64,000 nucleotides of DNA from Stenotrophomonas sp. 24(2023) (lineage in GTDB: Bacteria; Pseudomonadota; Gammaproteobacteria; Xanthomonadales; Xanthomonadaceae). Each line of letters begins with the position of its first letter. Positions within the stretch are counted from its first letter, which is position 1. The stretch covers positions 2,890,001 through 2,954,000 of the forward strand of contig NZ_CP133160.1 of assembly GCF_030913365.1 (NCBI RefSeq). The letters run 5' to 3'. The position numbers and the translations under genes are program-made. Shown piece after piece: positions 29,848 through 37,497 of this stretch. The notes below the pieces were generated by a model. That model did no database searches, was not told the origin of the DNA, and saw only the letters and a list, made by a program, of their open reading frames with translations.

Positions 29848-30909
29848 ATGCGCCTGATCCCGTTGTCCCTGCTGCTCGCCACCGCCCTTGCCGCGCCGCT
29901 GCCCCTGCGGGCCCAGGCCCCGGCGGCGGCGCCCACCAGCGCCCCCGTGCGCGGCCCGACCGACCTCAAGCCCGGGGAATACCTGTGGCATCCGGAAATT
30001 TCCCCGACTGGCCCGATCGTGCTGGTGGTCAGCCTGGATGAGCAGCGTGCCTATGTGTATCGCAACGGCATCGCCATCGGCCTGAGCACGATCAGCTCGG
30101 GCAAGACCGGTCATGAAACGCCGACCGGTGTGTTCACCATCCTGCAGAAGGACAAGGACCACCGTTCCAATCTCTACAACAGTGCCCCGATGCCCTACAT
30201 GCAGCGGCTGACCTGGGACGGCATCGCCCTGCATGGCGGTGCGCTGCCTGGCCACCCGGCCTCGCACGGCTGCGTGCGGCTGCCGCAGGCCTTCGCCCAG
30301 AAACTGTTTGGCGCCACCCAGCGCGGTGACACCGTGGTGGTGGCCGATACCAAGAGTGCCCCCATGACGCTGGCCTACCCGGCGGTGCTGGCCCCGGTGA
30401 ACGCCAAGGGCCAGGCGCTGCCGGAAGCGGCCGAAGGCTCGCCCGACAAGGCCTGGTGGAACGACGCCGCCGCGCCCAGCGGCCAGGTCGGCATTCTGGT
30501 CAGCCTGCAGGACCAGCGTCTGTATGTGCTCCGCGACGGGGTGATGATCGGCGAATCGCCGTTGAAGGCGGCGGCGTTGCCGGCCTTCCAGGGCACCACG
30601 CTGTTCGTGATGGGCCAGGGCTATGCCGATGTGCCCAGCCCGCTGGATGCGCACCAGCGCCTGCACCAGTGGACCGCCTATCCGCTGCTGGGCCAGGACG
30701 CGGCACAGGCGACCCCGGACCTGCTGGCCACGCCATCGCTGCCGATGGCGCTGCCGGCCGACTTTGCCCGCCAGCTGTACCAGGTGCTGGTGCCGGGGAC
30801 CACGCTGCTGGTGACCTCGCTGCCGGCGGTGCGCCCAAGCGCGGCTGAATCGGGGATGCAACCGGTCTTGGAATCGGAGCCGCCGGCAACCATCCACAAG
30901 GGTTCCTGA
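29848..30909 (+). CDS. L,D-transpeptidase (YkuD domain), periplasmic
   Basis: A 353-residue protein with a signal peptide (RLIPLSLLLATALAAPLPLRA). The YkuD catalytic domain (about 55-180) ends with HPASHGCVRLP, whose Cys forms the acyl-enzyme with the tetrapeptide donor. The C-terminal half (from about 200) repeats phrases of the domain start (GILVSLQDQRLYVLRDG resembles VVSLDEQRAYVYRNG) but lacks the Cys motif, so it may be a degenerate second YkuD-like lobe. The start at 29848 was chosen for the signal peptide. Likely role: peptidoglycan cross-linking or lipoprotein attachment. Confidence 0.87.
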   Translation: MRLIPLSLLLATALAAPLPLRAQAPAAAPTSAPVRGPTDLKPGEYLWHPEISPTGPIVLVVSLDEQRAYVYRNGIAIGLSTISSGKTGHETPTGVFTILQKDKDHRSNLYNSAPMPYMQRLTWDGIALHGGALPGHPASHGCVRLPQAFAQKLFGATQRGDTVVVADTKSAPMTLAYPAVLAPVNAKGQALPEAAEGSPDKAWWNDAAAPSGQVGILVSLQDQRLYVLRDGVMIGESPLKAAALPAFQGTTLFVMGQGYADVPSPLDAHQRLHQWTAYPLLGQDAAQATPDLLATPSLPMALPADFARQLYQVLVPGTTLLVTSLPAVRPSAAESGMQPVLESEPPATIHKGS

Positions 30910-30927
30910 GTTCCCCGGGCCGTGCCC

Positions 30928-31656
30928 ATGACTCCTTCCTGCCTGCGCTGGGTGGCCGCCTGCGGCCTGCTGGCGGCCACCAGCGGTGCCAGTGCTGCGC
31001 CCGCGCCGACGGCGGCCGTGGCCGGTCCCCGCGATGACCTGGCCGCGATGCTGGTCCGTACCGCGCCCCGGGCCGACCCGCACGTGCTGCAGCTGGCCGC
31101 CACCGCCATGCGCTGCGCACTGCGCCGCCCGGAGCTGGGCATCAACGGCCAGCGCCTGGGCGTGATCGATTACTCGCGGCCATCGACAGAACCCCGGCTG
31201 TGGGTGTTCGACCTGGCCAGCCCGCGCCTGCTGTTCGAGGAATGGGTGGCCCATGGCCGCAACAGCGGCGGCAACCGCACCGAGCACTTCTCCAACCGCG
31301 ATGGCAGTTTCATGTCCAGCCTGGGGATGTTCACCGCGCAGGAGACCTACATGGGCGGCAACGGGTATTCCTTGCGCCTGGCCGGGCTGGAGCCGGGCTT
31401 CAACGATCGTGCGCGTGAGCGTGCCATCGTCATCCATGGCGCGCCGTACGTGAACCCGGCGACTGCACAGCTGCAGGGCCGCCTGGGCCGCAGCCTGGGC
31501 TGCCCGGCCGTGCGCCTGTCGGTGGCCCGGCCCCTGATCGATGCGCTGCGTGGTGGCACGCTGGTGTTCGCCTATTACCCGGACCAGGACTGGCTGAAGC
31601 ATTCGCAGCTGCTGGGGACCGATTGCGGGGACAGCGGGCACGTCGCCGCGCGCTGA
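30928..31656 (+). CDS. Murein L,D-transpeptidase catalytic domain family protein
   Basis: A 242-residue secreted protein with a weak signal sequence (CLRWVAACGLLAATSGASA). The YkuD_2-type catalytic domain shows VIDYSRPSTEPRLWVFD, HGRNSGG, VIHGAPYVNP and the active-site RSLGCPAVRL. The start is either the ATG at 30928 or a GTG six bases earlier. It follows the other L,D-transpeptidase gene by only about 18 bp, so the two wall-modifying enzymes are probably co-transcribed. Confidence 0.85.
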   Translation: MTPSCLRWVAACGLLAATSGASAAPAPTAAVAGPRDDLAAMLVRTAPRADPHVLQLAATAMRCALRRPELGINGQRLGVIDYSRPSTEPRLWVFDLASPRLLFEEWVAHGRNSGGNRTEHFSNRDGSFMSSLGMFTAQETYMGGNGYSLRLAGLEPGFNDRARERAIVIHGAPYVNPATAQLQGRLGRSLGCPAVRLSVARPLIDALRGGTLVFAYYPDQDWLKHSQLLGTDCGDSGHVAAR

Positions 31657-31704
31657 TCCTCCTCGCGCGCTGTGTGTGGAGCGTGCCGCCCCTACAATGC
31701 CTGC

Positions 31705-32313
31705 ATGGATACCAACGCCCTGCTGAGCACGCCCACCCACGTCGTTTCCCAGGCCGATTACCGCCGCGAACGCTGGCGCAATGGGCTTGGCTGGACCCGC
31801 GAAATCCTGCGCCTGCCGGCGCAGGGCGATGACTGGGCGCTGCGCCTGTCGATTGCCGAGATCGAACAGGACGCGGCGTTTTCCGCGTTTCCCGGCGTGG
31901 AGCGTGAACTGGTGCTGCTGCACGGCAACGGCGTGCGTCTGCGGTTCGAGGATGGGCGCGTGGCCGAGGTCCTGCCGCCGCATGGCCGCGTGCGCTTCGC
32001 CGGTGAGGACACGCTGCAGGGTGAACTGGTGGATGGCACCACCCATGATTTCAACCTGATGTGGAAGCGCGATCTGCTGCAGGCCGAACTGCTGCACCGG
32101 CCGCTGGCGGGCTCGATGTTCTTCTTCAGCGAGCCGGGTGTGGCCTGGGCGCTGCATCTGCTGGCCGGGCAGGCGCGGTTCGGCACGGACAGCGGATTGC
32201 CGGCATTGGAGGCCGGTGATACCGCATGGCTCGCCGCGGGGCCACGGCAACGCCACGCGCTGGAGGGTGGTGGTGAGCTGCTGGCGATACGGGTGAGTGC
32301 GGTGGGCGGTTGA
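31705..32313 (+). CDS. HutD family protein
   Basis: A 202-residue cupin-fold protein of the HutD/Ves family. It begins with SQADYRRERWRNGLGWTREILRL and contains RLSIAEIEQDAAFSAFPGVER and THDFNLMWKRD, all characteristic. HutD is linked to histidine utilisation in pseudomonads, but no hut genes are in this window, so the role is uncertain. The ATG at 31705 follows a short upstream stretch with no clear ribosome site. It is convergent with the flavoprotein gene across the SMAG array. Confidence 0.85.
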   Translation: MDTNALLSTPTHVVSQADYRRERWRNGLGWTREILRLPAQGDDWALRLSIAEIEQDAAFSAFPGVERELVLLHGNGVRLRFEDGRVAEVLPPHGRVRFAGEDTLQGELVDGTTHDFNLMWKRDLLQAELLHRPLAGSMFFFSEPGVAWALHLLAGQARFGTDSGLPALEAGDTAWLAAGPRQRHALEGGGELLAIRVSAVGG

Positions 32314-32338
32314 TGGTGTGATGGTGCCGATGGGACAG

Positions 32339-32569
32339 CATCCACGCATGGCGTGGATCTACAACAGCGACCGGTCGTCAATCCGCCCCATCCGGTAGAT
32401 CCACGCCATGCGTGGATGGAAGTGGTAGATCCACGCCATGCGTGGATGGAAGTGGTAGATCCACGCCATGCGTGGATGGAAGTGGTAGATCCACGCCATG
32501 CGTGGATGGAAGCGGTAGATCCACGCCATGCGTGGATGGAGGCGGTAGATCCACGCCATGCGTGGATGG
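32339..32569. repeat. SMAG array: one inverted copy plus six tandem 30-bp units
   Basis: A single inverted unit (32339-32362, ending CTAC) is followed by six direct units starting at 32395, 32425, 32455, 32485, 32515 and 32545. Each is GTAG, an ATCCACGC-CAT-GCGTGGAT hairpin and a 6-base linker (GGAAGTG-like, varied to AAGCG/AGGCG). The period is exactly 30 bp. The array lies between the 3' ends of two convergent genes (32313 and 32578), a typical REP location. Confidence 0.95.
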
Positions 32570-32577
32570 GCTCCCCA

Positions 32578-34182
32578 TCAATACACGTCGCGCCGGTAAC
32601 GCCCGGCCAGCAGCAGGGCTTCCTTCTGCTCTGCACCCAGCACCTGCTCGATCACCGCATCCACGGCCGGGGCCATGCCCTGCAGGCTGCCGCAGACCAG
32701 GATCGTTGCGCCGTCCTCGATCCACTGCCGCAATGTGGCCGCTTCGGCGAGCAGGCGATCCTGCACATACCGGTGCGCGCCACCGTCACGGCTGAACACC
32801 GTGTCCAGCCGCGCCAGCGTGCCGTCGGCCTGCATCGCCCGCAGTTCCTCGCCGAAGTGGAAATCGTGCGCGGCCGAGCGTTCGCCGAACAGCAGCCAGG
32901 TACGGTGCACGCCGCTGCGCAGGCGCGCGTGCAGATGTGCGCGCAGGCCGGCAATGCCGGTGCCATTGCCGATCAGCAGCACGGGAACATCGGCGGGAAC
33001 GCCATGGAAATTCTCGTTGCGGCGCACGCGCAACTGCACCGGTCCGCCGACCGGGGCATGGTCGCACAGCCAGCCGCTGCCGATGCCGGGGCTGCCGTCG
33101 GTGCGCAGCTGGCGGCGCAGCAGCAGGTCCAGCGTGCCATCAGCCATGACCGAGGCGATCGAATACTCGCGGTGCGGCAGCGGCTGCACTGCGGCCAGCA
33201 ACCCGGGCAGGTCACCGTCGGCCACGGTCGAGGGCAGGTGCGAGCGCATCATCCGGGTCAGCAGCGACTGACCATCTTCGAGCAGCTCGTCCGCGTCGAA
33301 TGCACGGGCCTGCAACCAGTCACGCGCATGCGCTGCGGCATGCTGCGGGCCGACTTCGGCGATATCGCCGGCCTGCCACTGCACCTGGCCCTCGGCCGGG
33401 GCCCGCAGGCGCAGCCAGTACACCGGTCCGCCCTGGCTGCCGGGGTTGAGATGCGTACGTTGCAGCAGCGTCCAGGACTGGTACGCGGCCGGGCTCCAGT
33501 CCGGCAGTTCGCTGGCACCGCCGCCGAGCTGGCCGAGCAACTGCTGCCAATGGCGCAGGGCGGCCGGGTCGGCGTTGTCGACCTCGATCGCATCGAACAT
33601 CGGATGCGCACCGTGCTGGCGCAACCAGTCGTCGAGCTGGTGGCCGAACGCGCAGAAGTGGCCATAGCTGCGATCGCCCAGTGCAAGCACGCCATACTGC
33701 AGGTGATCCAGGGCAGGCGGTGCGGCCATCAGCCGCCGCAGGAAGGGCAGGGCGTGGTCGGGGGCATCGCCTTCACCGGTCGTGCTGGCGATGAACAACG
33801 CGCGCTGGGTGCCGCCGAGCAGGGCAGCGTCCAGTTCGTGCAGGCCGCGCACGCGCACCGCCATGCCGGCCGCACGCAGCGCGTCGGCACTGCGCTGGGC
33901 CAGCTCGCGGGCAAAGCCGGTCTGGCTGGACCAGGCCAGCAGCAGCGGGGCACTCCCGCCGGTGGGGGCATCGTCGCGTGGGCGCGCACGCCACCACACT
34001 GCGGTACAGGCCAGTGCGTACAGCAGCACGGCGGCCACGGCGATCTGCGCGTGCCGTGCCGATGGCGCGCCCTGCCACCAGGTGCCATCCAGATGCAGGC
34101 GCAGCAGTGCCCATGCCGCCAGCGCCAGCAGGGCCAGCACGATGGCGTTGCCGAGTACGGCACGCGACGGGCGCAGGCTCAC
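32578..34182 (-). CDS. Membrane-anchored flavodoxin/ferredoxin-reductase-like diflavin protein (CysJ family)
   Basis: A 534-residue protein with two N-terminal membrane helices (about 10-27 and 47-62), then a flavodoxin domain (SSQTGFARELAQ, ASTTGEGDAP, LGDRSYGHFCAFG) and a ferredoxin-NADP reductase module (RREYSI-type FAD motif as HREYSIAS, VLLIGNGTGIAGLRAHL, LLFGERSAAHDF), ending in the aromatic Tyr. It is annotated as sulfite reductase alpha-like, but no cysI is nearby. Its place after apbE in a Fur-boxed operon suggests it feeds electrons from NADPH across the membrane for iron reduction. It overlaps apbE by 4 bp. Confidence 0.85.
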   Translation of the reverse strand: MSLRPSRAVLGNAIVLALLALAAWALLRLHLDGTWWQGAPSARHAQIAVAAVLLYALACTAVWWRARPRDDAPTGGSAPLLLAWSSQTGFARELAQRSADALRAAGMAVRVRGLHELDAALLGGTQRALFIASTTGEGDAPDHALPFLRRLMAAPPALDHLQYGVLALGDRSYGHFCAFGHQLDDWLRQHGAHPMFDAIEVDNADPAALRHWQQLLGQLGGGASELPDWSPAAYQSWTLLQRTHLNPGSQGGPVYWLRLRAPAEGQVQWQAGDIAEVGPQHAAAHARDWLQARAFDADELLEDGQSLLTRMMRSHLPSTVADGDLPGLLAAVQPLPHREYSIASVMADGTLDLLLRRQLRTDGSPGIGSGWLCDHAPVGGPVQLRVRRNENFHGVPADVPVLLIGNGTGIAGLRAHLHARLRSGVHRTWLLFGERSAAHDFHFGEELRAMQADGTLARLDTVFSRDGGAHRYVQDRLLAEAATLRQWIEDGATILVCGSLQGMAPAVDAVIEQVLGAEQKEALLLAGRYRRDVY

Positions 34183-35150
34183 GCCACCTGCCCGTCGAGC
34201 AGGCGCTGGAAGGCGCTGCTGAGATGTTCCTGCGGGCCTTGAGCCGTTCGCTCCAGGTAGCGTGCAGCGAGGCCTTCGCGTTCGGCCAGCGCCATGCCGG
34301 CCCGGCGGCCAAGCACGGTCAGCGCGGTCGCCCAGGCATCGGCGTGCATGGCATCGTCGGCAACCACCGTGACCGCGGCAGCGGCCTGCCGCACGGGCCT
34401 GCCGCTGCGCGGGTCGAGGCTGTGGCTGTAGGCCACGCCATCGGCCTGGTACTGGTGCCAGCGGTCACCGGAGGTGGCCACCGCCTTGCCGTCCAGGGCC
34501 AGCACGCGCGGCGGTGCGTCGCTGCGCGCATCTTCTTCCGGTGCCGATTCCACCAGCACACGCCACGGTTGGCCATCCGGTTTGCGGCCGTAACCGGCCA
34601 GCTCGCCGCCGACGTCGATCAGCGCTGCGCCGATGCCCTGGCCGCGCAGCCAGGCGGCAACGTGGTCCACGCCGAAGCCCTTGGCGATGGCCGACAGGTC
34701 CAGTTCCAGCCCGCCGGGTTGCAGCAGTGCATCGTCCCGCCAGCGCAGCCGCTGCCAGCCGCAGCGCGCACGGGTAGCCTGCAGCGTGGCGTCGTCGGGC
34801 ACGTGGCGCGGCCCGGCGTGGGCACCGAAGCCCCACAGCGCGACCAGCGGGCCGACGGTGGGATCGAAGGCACCTTCGCTGGCTGCGGCAATGGCCTGGG
34901 CGCAGGCGAGTACCGTGCGTGCTTCCGCCGGCATCGGGTACCACTGGCCGGCATCGGCGTGGTTGTAGCGGCTCAGGTCCGAATCGCGTTCCCAGGTGCT
35001 CATCTGCGCGACCACCTCGTCCAGGCGTGCCTGGATGCCGGCATGCAGCGGGTGCAGGTCACGCTGGTGCGGCAGGGCCAGCGATGCGCGCCAGGTGGTG
35101 CCCATGGTGGTGCCACCCAGGCGGGCGATGTCGAGCGGGGTATCGGTCAT
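34179..35150 (-). CDS. apbE: FAD:protein FMN transferase (ApbE family)
   Basis: A 323-residue enzyme that attaches FMN to Thr/Ser of target proteins. Motifs are GGTTMGTTW at the start, STWERDSDLSRYN, DLSAIAKGFGVDHVA, ALIDVGGELAGYG and HADAWATALTVLG (metal site). The start at 35150 gives no signal peptide or lipobox, so export is unclear and a periplasmic location would need another route or start. In the same operon the DUF2271 protein carries a motif resembling a flavinylation site, a natural substrate candidate. Confidence 0.9.
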   Translation of the reverse strand: MTDTPLDIARLGGTTMGTTWRASLALPHQRDLHPLHAGIQARLDEVVAQMSTWERDSDLSRYNHADAGQWYPMPAEARTVLACAQAIAAASEGAFDPTVGPLVALWGFGAHAGPRHVPDDATLQATRARCGWQRLRWRDDALLQPGGLELDLSAIAKGFGVDHVAAWLRGQGIGAALIDVGGELAGYGRKPDGQPWRVLVESAPEEDARSDAPPRVLALDGKAVATSGDRWHQYQADGVAYSHSLDPRSGRPVRQAAAAVTVVADDAMHADAWATALTVLGRRAGMALAEREGLAARYLERTAQGPQEHLSSAFQRLLDGQVA

Positions 35151-35169
35151 GAGGGATGGGGCGCAGCGC

Positions 35170-35193
35170 ACTGCCGGGGCGTGCCCGGCAGTG
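35170..35193. repeat. SMAG-like palindrome between apbE and DUF4198 genes
   Basis: ACTGCCGGG and CCCGGCAGT form a 9-bp stem in the 53-bp gap between DUF4198 and apbE. It may shape the processing or stability of the polycistronic mRNA. Confidence 0.7.
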
Positions 35194-35203
35194 CGGCAGG
35201 CGG

Positions 35204-36007
35204 TTACTGCGGCAGCACTTCCAGCGTGGCGACGTAGCTCAGGCGGCGCTTGGCGGCCTGCTTGACCGAGGTCCTGGTGTCTTCGGTGCCGGTTTCCAGC
35301 CAGTACATGCCGGCTTCCGGCCAGGTCACCTTGATCTCGCCCTTGGCATCGCTGGTCACTTTCAGTTCGTCCTGCGCGTTGCGGTAGCGGGTGCCGCCGC
35401 GCACGATCTCGAATGCCAGGCCAGCGGTCGGCTTGCCATCGACCAGCACGCGGAACGTGGCCTGTTCGCCGGCGAACAGGTCGTTCGGGTGGCCGGCCGC
35501 CACCAGTTCGATGCCGCGGTTGGTCGGCTTCAGGGCGGTGTCGTTCGGTGCGCCGTTGGTGACGAAGGTTTCCACGCGGCCCACTGACTGGCTCACTTCC
35601 AGCTTCTTCGCATCCTTGGGCAGTTCGCCGAAGGTGGCGGCAGTGCCGCGCCAGCGCTTGCGTTCGCCGTTCTGCTCATAGGTGGCGAACAGGCCGTCAT
35701 TGACCGAAGCGATGCGGTAGGTGCCCTGCTGCTTGAGCTCCACGTCGAACACGCTGCGGTACTTGCCGGTGGCGGCATTCTGCGGCTGCACGCTGCTGCC
35801 GTCCGGCGCGGTGATGACCAGCGATTCCAGGCGCAGCGGTACGTGGTTGAAATAGAACAGGTCGTTGGACACCGCACCATCGACGGTGATCCACGGCGCG
35901 TTGCCGGCGATGACGGTCTGCGAGGGCAGCAGCCAGGCCTTGTGGGCCAGAGCGGAGAAGGGAAGGGCAGCGGCCAGAGCGGCGGCGAGGACGAGCGTGC
36001 GCTTCAT
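35204..36007 (-). CDS. DUF4198 domain periplasmic protein
   Basis: A 267-residue secreted protein with a signal peptide ([17 protein letters not shown]) and a mature start HKAWLLPS, the typical HxxWL opening of DUF4198. The C-terminal part (from about 165) resembles an Ig-like carboxypeptidase-regulatory fold, with [25 protein letters not shown] and [13 protein letters not shown]. The family often occurs with metal uptake genes. Here it is part of the PepSY-DUF2271-DUF4198-ApbE-reductase operon. Confidence 0.87.
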   Translation of the reverse strand: MKRTLVLAAALAAALPFSALAHKAWLLPSQTVIAGNAPWITVDGAVSNDLFYFNHVPLRLESLVITAPDGSSVQPQNAATGKYRSVFDVELKQQGTYRIASVNDGLFATYEQNGERKRWRGTAATFGELPKDAKKLEVSQSVGRVETFVTNGAPNDTALKPTNRGIELVAAGHPNDLFAGEQATFRVLVDGKPTAGLAFEIVRGGTRYRNAQDELKVTSDAKGEIKVTWPEAGMYWLETGTEDTRTSVKQAAKRRLSYVATLEVLPQ

Positions 36008-36038
36008 GCGGAAGACTCCAGGGGTGATGGGGAGGACG

Positions 36039-36061
36039 GCGTGCTTCCCGCGGAAGCACGC
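36039..36061. repeat. Strong 10-bp hairpin between DUF2271 and DUF4198 genes
   Basis: GCGTGCTTCC and GGAAGCACGC flank a CGC loop in the 69-bp gap between the two genes. It has no T-tract, so it is more likely an mRNA stability or processing element than a terminator. Confidence 0.7.
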
Positions 36062-36076
36062 TGGCCGGTCGTTCAA

Positions 36077-36595
36077 TCAGGGCTTGACGGCCAGGGTGAC
36101 CAGGCCCAGTTCGGTGGCGCCCTGCGCCTTGCCGTTCTGCGCGGCGGTGGCTGGCCAGGTGAAGGGAATCTTCAGCAGTTCGCGGCCGCCGACTTCGCGC
36201 ACGGCTTCCACCACCAGGGTGTAGTTGCCCGGGGCCAGCTGCTTCAGCGCCGGCTGTTTGTCGGTGAAGGACAGCGCGTGCTTGCCGGCGGGACGGGTCG
36301 GGCCGGTTACGCCGTCCACCGGCACCTCCAGGGTGCGGCCGCTCTTGCGCCACCACTGGCGCAGGTCGGGCAGCCACTTGGTGCCATGGCCTTCGCTGTT
36401 GCTGGTCTGCTGGTACCAGACCGACAGGTTGGCGGCGACCTTCTGGTCGGCGCCTTCCAGCCACACCGCCACATACGGGCGGTGGTACTCGGCCACGTTG
36501 AGCTTGGGTACCTCGACATTGATGTCCAGGGTGGCGGCGTAGGCCGGCGAGGTGGCCAGCAGGCCGCTGAGGGCGATGGTCAGGGTGACGCGCAT
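36077..36595 (-). CDS. DUF2271 domain periplasmic protein with candidate flavinylation motif
   Basis: A 172-residue secreted protein (signal peptide to about residue 20, SPAYA-AT). DUF2271 features include YHRPYVAVWLEGADQKVAANLSVWYQ and WLPDLRQWWRKSGR. D94-G-V-T97-G-P-T100, followed by RPAGKH, resembles the Dxx[S/T]GA[T/S] site where ApbE attaches FMN, with Pro in place of Ala, so T100 is a candidate flavin carrier. The C-terminal part contains AREVGGRELLKIPF-like strands. It lies between the PepSY and DUF4198 genes. Confidence 0.87.
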   Translation of the reverse strand: MRVTLTIALSGLLATSPAYAATLDINVEVPKLNVAEYHRPYVAVWLEGADQKVAANLSVWYQQTSNSEGHGTKWLPDLRQWWRKSGRTLEVPVDGVTGPTRPAGKHALSFTDKQPALKQLAPGNYTLVVEAVREVGGRELLKIPFTWPATAAQNGKAQGATELGLVTLAVKP

Positions 36596-36620
36596 GGGGC
36601 GGCTCCGGGAACGGGACAGG

Positions 36621-37259
36621 TCAGTGGATGAGCAGCAGGGCGATCAGCAGCGGAATCATCAGGCCCAGGCCGACCAGCGGCCAGGTCATGCGCCGCTGCC
36701 GCGCATGCAGGTGCAGCAGGAACAGCCCGGTGATGCAGAACACCAGGCAGGCCACGGCGAACAGGTCCAGGAACCAGCCCCACGCCGGGCCGGCGTTGCG
36801 GCCCTTGTGCAGGTCGTTGAGGTAGGACACCACCCCGCGCGAGGTCGATTCGTATTCCACCGCGCCGGTCTGGCGGTCGATGCTCAGCCAGGCATCGCCG
36901 CCGGGGCGCGGCAGCGACAGGTAGATTTCATCGGCCGACCACTCGGCCGGCCGGCCGCCGATGGCGATGCCCAGCTGGGCATCCAGCCAGTGCCGGGCCG
37001 GGCGCGGGATCGGTGCATTGCCGTCTTCGCGCGTGCCGAGCTGGCCGAGCAGATTGGCCGGCAGTTCCAGGTGCTGGTTCTGCACCTGCGGTCTGGCCTC
37101 GATCTTCGCAGCATGGTTGAGGGTCAGGCCGGTCACCGCGAACAGCAGCATGCCGATCAGGCAGACGGCCGAGCTGATCCAGTGCCACTGGTGCAGCGTG
37201 CGCAGCCAGAATCCGCGGCTTTGTTGCTGCTGCACGGCGGAGGGGGCAGGACGGCTCAC
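36621..37259 (-). CDS. PepSY-associated transmembrane protein
   Basis: A 212-residue inner-membrane protein. The first helix (about 25-48, [27 protein letters not shown]) is the PepSY-TM signature and contains His residues that could ligate heme. A periplasmic loop (about 50-155) follows, with [21 protein letters not shown], then two C-terminal helices ([27 protein letters not shown] and [16 protein letters not shown]). It is the first gene of the operon after a Fur-box-like palindrome at 37300. Probable role: passing electrons across the membrane in ferric-siderophore reduction. Confidence 0.87.
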   Translation of the reverse strand: MSRPAPSAVQQQQSRGFWLRTLHQWHWISSAVCLIGMLLFAVTGLTLNHAAKIEARPQVQNQHLELPANLLGQLGTREDGNAPIPRPARHWLDAQLGIAIGGRPAEWSADEIYLSLPRPGGDAWLSIDRQTGAVEYESTSRGVVSYLNDLHKGRNAGPAWGWFLDLFAVACLVFCITGLFLLHLHARQRRMTWPLVGLGLMIPLLIALLLIH

Positions 37260-37299
37260 GGCAGGGGTCGGGGCGGGCGATGGCTGAGCATTACAGCAT

Positions 37300-37318
37300 T
37301 GATGAGAATAGTTCGCAA
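37300..37318 (-). promoter_or_regulatory. Fur-box-like palindrome upstream of the PepSY-ApbE operon
   Basis: On the minus strand the site reads TTGCGAACTATTCTCATCA, close to the GCGAATGATTCTCATT form of gamma-proteobacterial Fur sites. It lies about 40 bp upstream of the PepSY start. Found by eye only, so treat as predicted. Confidence 0.6.
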
Positions 37319-37346
37319 TTGCGTGTCGTTGTGTATCCCGGCGTGG

Positions 37347-37490
37347 GTAGTGCCGGCCGCCAGCCAGCGGCCGGCTCCACGGCTACCGCGGGTCGGTAGA
37401 TCCATGCCACGCGTGGATGACACGGTGCCGGCCAAGGTTGGCACCCACCAAAGCAGGGCAATGCCGGCCAGCGGCCGGCACTACCGGTGC
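37347..37490. repeat. Cluster of SMAG elements downstream of the TonB receptor gene
   Basis: A large GTAG-TGCCGGCCG...CGGCCGGC...CTAC palindrome lies at 37347-37386, a GTAGATCCA..GTGGATG unit at 37396-37420, a GTGCCGGCCAAGGTTGGCAC hybrid follows, and an inverted TGCCGGCCAGCGGCCGGCACTAC unit lies at 37462-37484. Three sequence subtypes sit within 140 bp, right after the receptor stop on the minus strand. Confidence 0.85.
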
Positions 37491-37497
37491 GCGGCGA

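Noticed and set aside
32395..32569. CRISPR-like regular array
   Set aside because: Units are contiguous 30-bp repeats with 6-base linkers and no unique spacers; the unit is a SMAG hairpin, and no cas genes are near.
32578..34182. True sulfite reductase alpha subunit (CysJ)
   Set aside because: Domain order matches, but it has N-terminal membrane helices, sits in an iron operon and has no CysI partner, so a sulfite-reduction role is not supported.
32353..34242. A 629-codon plus-strand frame with a 10-residue repeat (VDPRHAWMEV)
   Set aside because: The repeat is just the 30-bp SMAG array translated, and the rest is antisense to the flavoprotein. No ribosome site.
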